Shown piece by piece: positions 15,208 to 16,457 of a DNA stretch of 16,457 nucleotides. Under the pieces are notes generated by a model. It had not been told where the DNA came from, ran no database searches, and saw only the letters and a program-made list of their open reading frames with translations. The first letter of the stretch is position 1; every line of letters starts with the position of its first letter. The DNA lies in NCBI GenBank assembly GCA_015222595.1, contig JADFVP010000100.1, forward strand, positions 1 to 16,457, read 5' to 3'. This stretch comes from Pseudomonadota bacterium. GTDB taxonomy: Bacteria > Desulfobacterota > GWC2-55-46 > JADFVP01. Both the position numbers and the translations under genes were made by a program.

Positions 15208-15489
15208 TTAGTCTATAAACTTATTTACCTTCTCCGTGGCGCTCTCGACCTTTTTCTGCACCTTATCCGTCGTCTTCTCCACGCTCTTCTTTACGCTTGT
15301 CGCGGTCTTACCGACCTTCTTCTGCGCCTCCTTGGCGCCCTTTTTCATGCGCTTCTCTACCTTCTGGAGCCTTTTGCCCACGCTCTCGGTCTCGACACCG
15401 AGCTTGCTGACGTACTTGCCGCCCCCGAAAAAGATAAAGAGCAGAACTATTATTGCGCCGATCACGGCGCCTAGAATCATCTTCTTCAT
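15208..15489 (-). CDS. Small membrane-anchored, lysine-rich helical protein
   Basis: A 93-residue protein with one N-terminal membrane segment (about 4-22) followed by GGGKYVSKLG and a long, lysine-rich helix. The last third consists of three consecutive 11-residue units: KVGKTATSVKK (58-68), SVEKTTDKVQK (69-79) and KVESATEKVNK (80-90). Such 11-residue periodicity with Val at fixed positions and flanking Lys/Glu is typical of amphipathic helices in LEA group 3 and apolipoprotein-like proteins, and of YtxH-like small proteins. The function is unknown. A second Met (codon 4) is an alternative start. It is 86 bases downstream of rsmI on the same strand and convergent with the lipoprotein gene; the 46-base gap between them has no clear terminator. 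Confidence 0.82.
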   Translation of the reverse strand: MKKMILGAVIGAIIVLLFIFFGGGKYVSKLGVETESVGKRLQKVEKRMKKGAKEAQKKVGKTATSVKKSVEKTTDKVQKKVESATEKVNKFID

Positions 15490-15575
15490 ATCACCCGACT
15501 GTTATCTGTTAAGAACAGAGCCCGACGGGCCTCAGTCCATTATATACACTGCGCGCTACCGATTACTCGCCGCCT

Positions 15576-16415
15576 CTACTCACTACGAAGCTCTTCTTGC
15601 ACCTTCAACGCCTCTTTATACAACTCGCTTCTCGATATGTCAAACTCTCTGGCAAGGGCCTTAACAGCCTCTTTGAGCCTGACCCCGCCCCTTAAGAGCG
15701 ACTCTATCTCGCCCTTTAAGTCCGAGAGTTCTCTGGTGACGGACTCTGTTCTAACTACGAGCGTGACCTCTCCCTTAAGCTCTCGCCCCTCGATTGCTTT
15801 TAATACCTCCTCTACCGAGCCGCGAATAACCTCTTCGTGGATCTTCGTCATCTCGCGCCCGACGACAACGCCGCACCCGGGTAAAAGTTCGCCAAGCTCT
15901 GTAAGCGTTACTCTTAGCCTTCTCGCCGCCTCGTACATAACGTAGGTCTCCTCGCGCCCCTTCATCTCAAGCAGGTAGTCGCGTCTCTTGCCCTTTGCCG
16001 TTGGCACGAAGCTCCGAAAGGTAAAACTCGTTAAGGGGAGCGCCGAGACGCTGAGAACTGAGACGAGGGCCGAGACACCGGGCACCGAGACCACATGAAC
16101 TCCGGCATCGAGCACCATCTTTACGAGTACGTAACCGGGGTCTGAGATTGCCGGGGTTCCGGCGTCAGAGACGAGTGCAATAGAGGCCCCGCCCTTCAGC
16201 TTCTTTACGAAGCCGCGCGCCTTCGCCTCTTCATTCTGCTCGAAACAGCTCGTAACATCGGCCTGAATGCCGTAGTGCGAGAGCAGTTTGCGCGTTCTGC
16301 GGGTATCTTCGGCAGCGATCAAGTCGACCGAGCCGAGCACTTCGACAGCCCTGTAGGTTATGTCAGCCATGTTCCCGATAGGGGTCGAAACTATGTATAG
16401 AGTGCCTATAGCCAT
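15576..16415 (-). CDS. rsmI: 16S rRNA (cytidine-1402-2'-O)-methyltransferase RsmI
   Basis: A 279-residue RsmI, an S-adenosylmethionine-dependent methylase that modifies the 2'-O of C1402 in the ribosomal P-site. Family motifs are clear: STPIGNMADIT (10-20), AAEDTRRTRKLL (34-45), VSDAGTPAISDPG (82-94), VPGVSAL (111-117) and GREMTKIHEEV (about 186-196). A small C-terminal helical extension (about 235-279) matches the usual length. Two otherwise strongly conserved segments are altered: GFLPxK reads SFVPTAK (135-141) and YES-x-HRL reads YEAARRL (161-167). The start ATG has a weak ribosome site and lies 42 bases from the window end, so its promoter may be outside. Confidence 0.95.
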   Translation of the reverse strand: MAIGTLYIVSTPIGNMADITYRAVEVLGSVDLIAAEDTRRTRKLLSHYGIQADVTSCFEQNEEAKARGFVKKLKGGASIALVSDAGTPAISDPGYVLVKMVLDAGVHVVSVPGVSALVSVLSVSALPLTSFTFRSFVPTAKGKRRDYLLEMKGREETYVMYEAARRLRVTLTELGELLPGCGVVVGREMTKIHEEVIRGSVEEVLKAIEGRELKGEVTLVVRTESVTRELSDLKGEIESLLRGGVRLKEAVKALAREFDISRSELYKEALKVQEELRSE

Positions 16416-16457
16416 CTGAGTGCCCGTTACTGTTTAGGAGTGTAAAACCGTACTAAA

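Noticed and set aside
1..16457. Search for CRISPR, insertion sequences, toxin-antitoxin pairs, phage or defence genes
   Set aside because: No regularly spaced direct repeats, terminal inverted repeats, transposase or integrase motifs were seen; tRNA genes show no duplicated 3' end marking an attachment site.

Overview
The window reads as ordinary chromosomal DNA from a Gram-negative (two-membrane) bacterium, densely coded and moderately GC-rich. Evidence for two membranes is two lipoprotein-type signal peptides and an exported TPR/PgaB-like protein. The gene set (folate-dependent TrmFO, a pyrophosphate-type phosphofructokinase, HD-GYP and HEAT-repeat signalling proteins) resembles the former Deltaproteobacteria and related environmental phyla. 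That placement is an inference, not a proof. I see no insertion sequence, phage gene, CRISPR array or integrase, and no gene-free stretch longer than about 300 bases.

Layout. (1) 1-390, minus strand: tRNA-Lys(UUU) and tRNA-Glu(UUC), both with encoded CCA, with a promoter upstream and an intrinsic terminator downstream. (2) 449-7281, a long minus-strand run. Read in the direction of transcription it holds an exported TPR + PgaB-C-terminal-like protein (with its own extended -10 promoter), an orphan sensor histidine kinase, a PPi-type phosphofructokinase, an SLC13/DASS anion symporter, a small lipoprotein and CutA. (3) 7422-8792, radA, minus strand. (4) 8904-11993, plus strand: a sigma70-like promoter, a HEAT-repeat protein with an acidic linker, and a translationally coupled HD-GYP phosphodiesterase, closed by a perfect 17-bp hairpin. 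(5) 12022-13940, minus strand: trmFO followed closely by a small HEAT-repeat protein. (6) 14123-15161, plus strand: acylphosphatase and a lipoprotein. (7) 15208-16415, minus strand: rsmI and a small lysine-rich membrane-anchored protein.

How the genes work together. Several belong to translation and RNA maturation: two tRNAs, TrmFO for m5U54 in the T-loop, and RsmI for 16S C1402. RadA is recombination/repair housekeeping. The PPi-PFK and the anion symporter suggest energy-sparing central metabolism on organic acids. The most unusual part is region 4. Its HEAT protein and HD-GYP protein begin with the same roughly 130-residue N-terminal module (YPxGHP motif) and overlap by 4 bp, which suggests a dedicated c-di-GMP-linked signalling pair. 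The second unusual item is the TPR + PgaB-like glycoside-hydrolase protein without a deacetylase domain and away from any pga operon.
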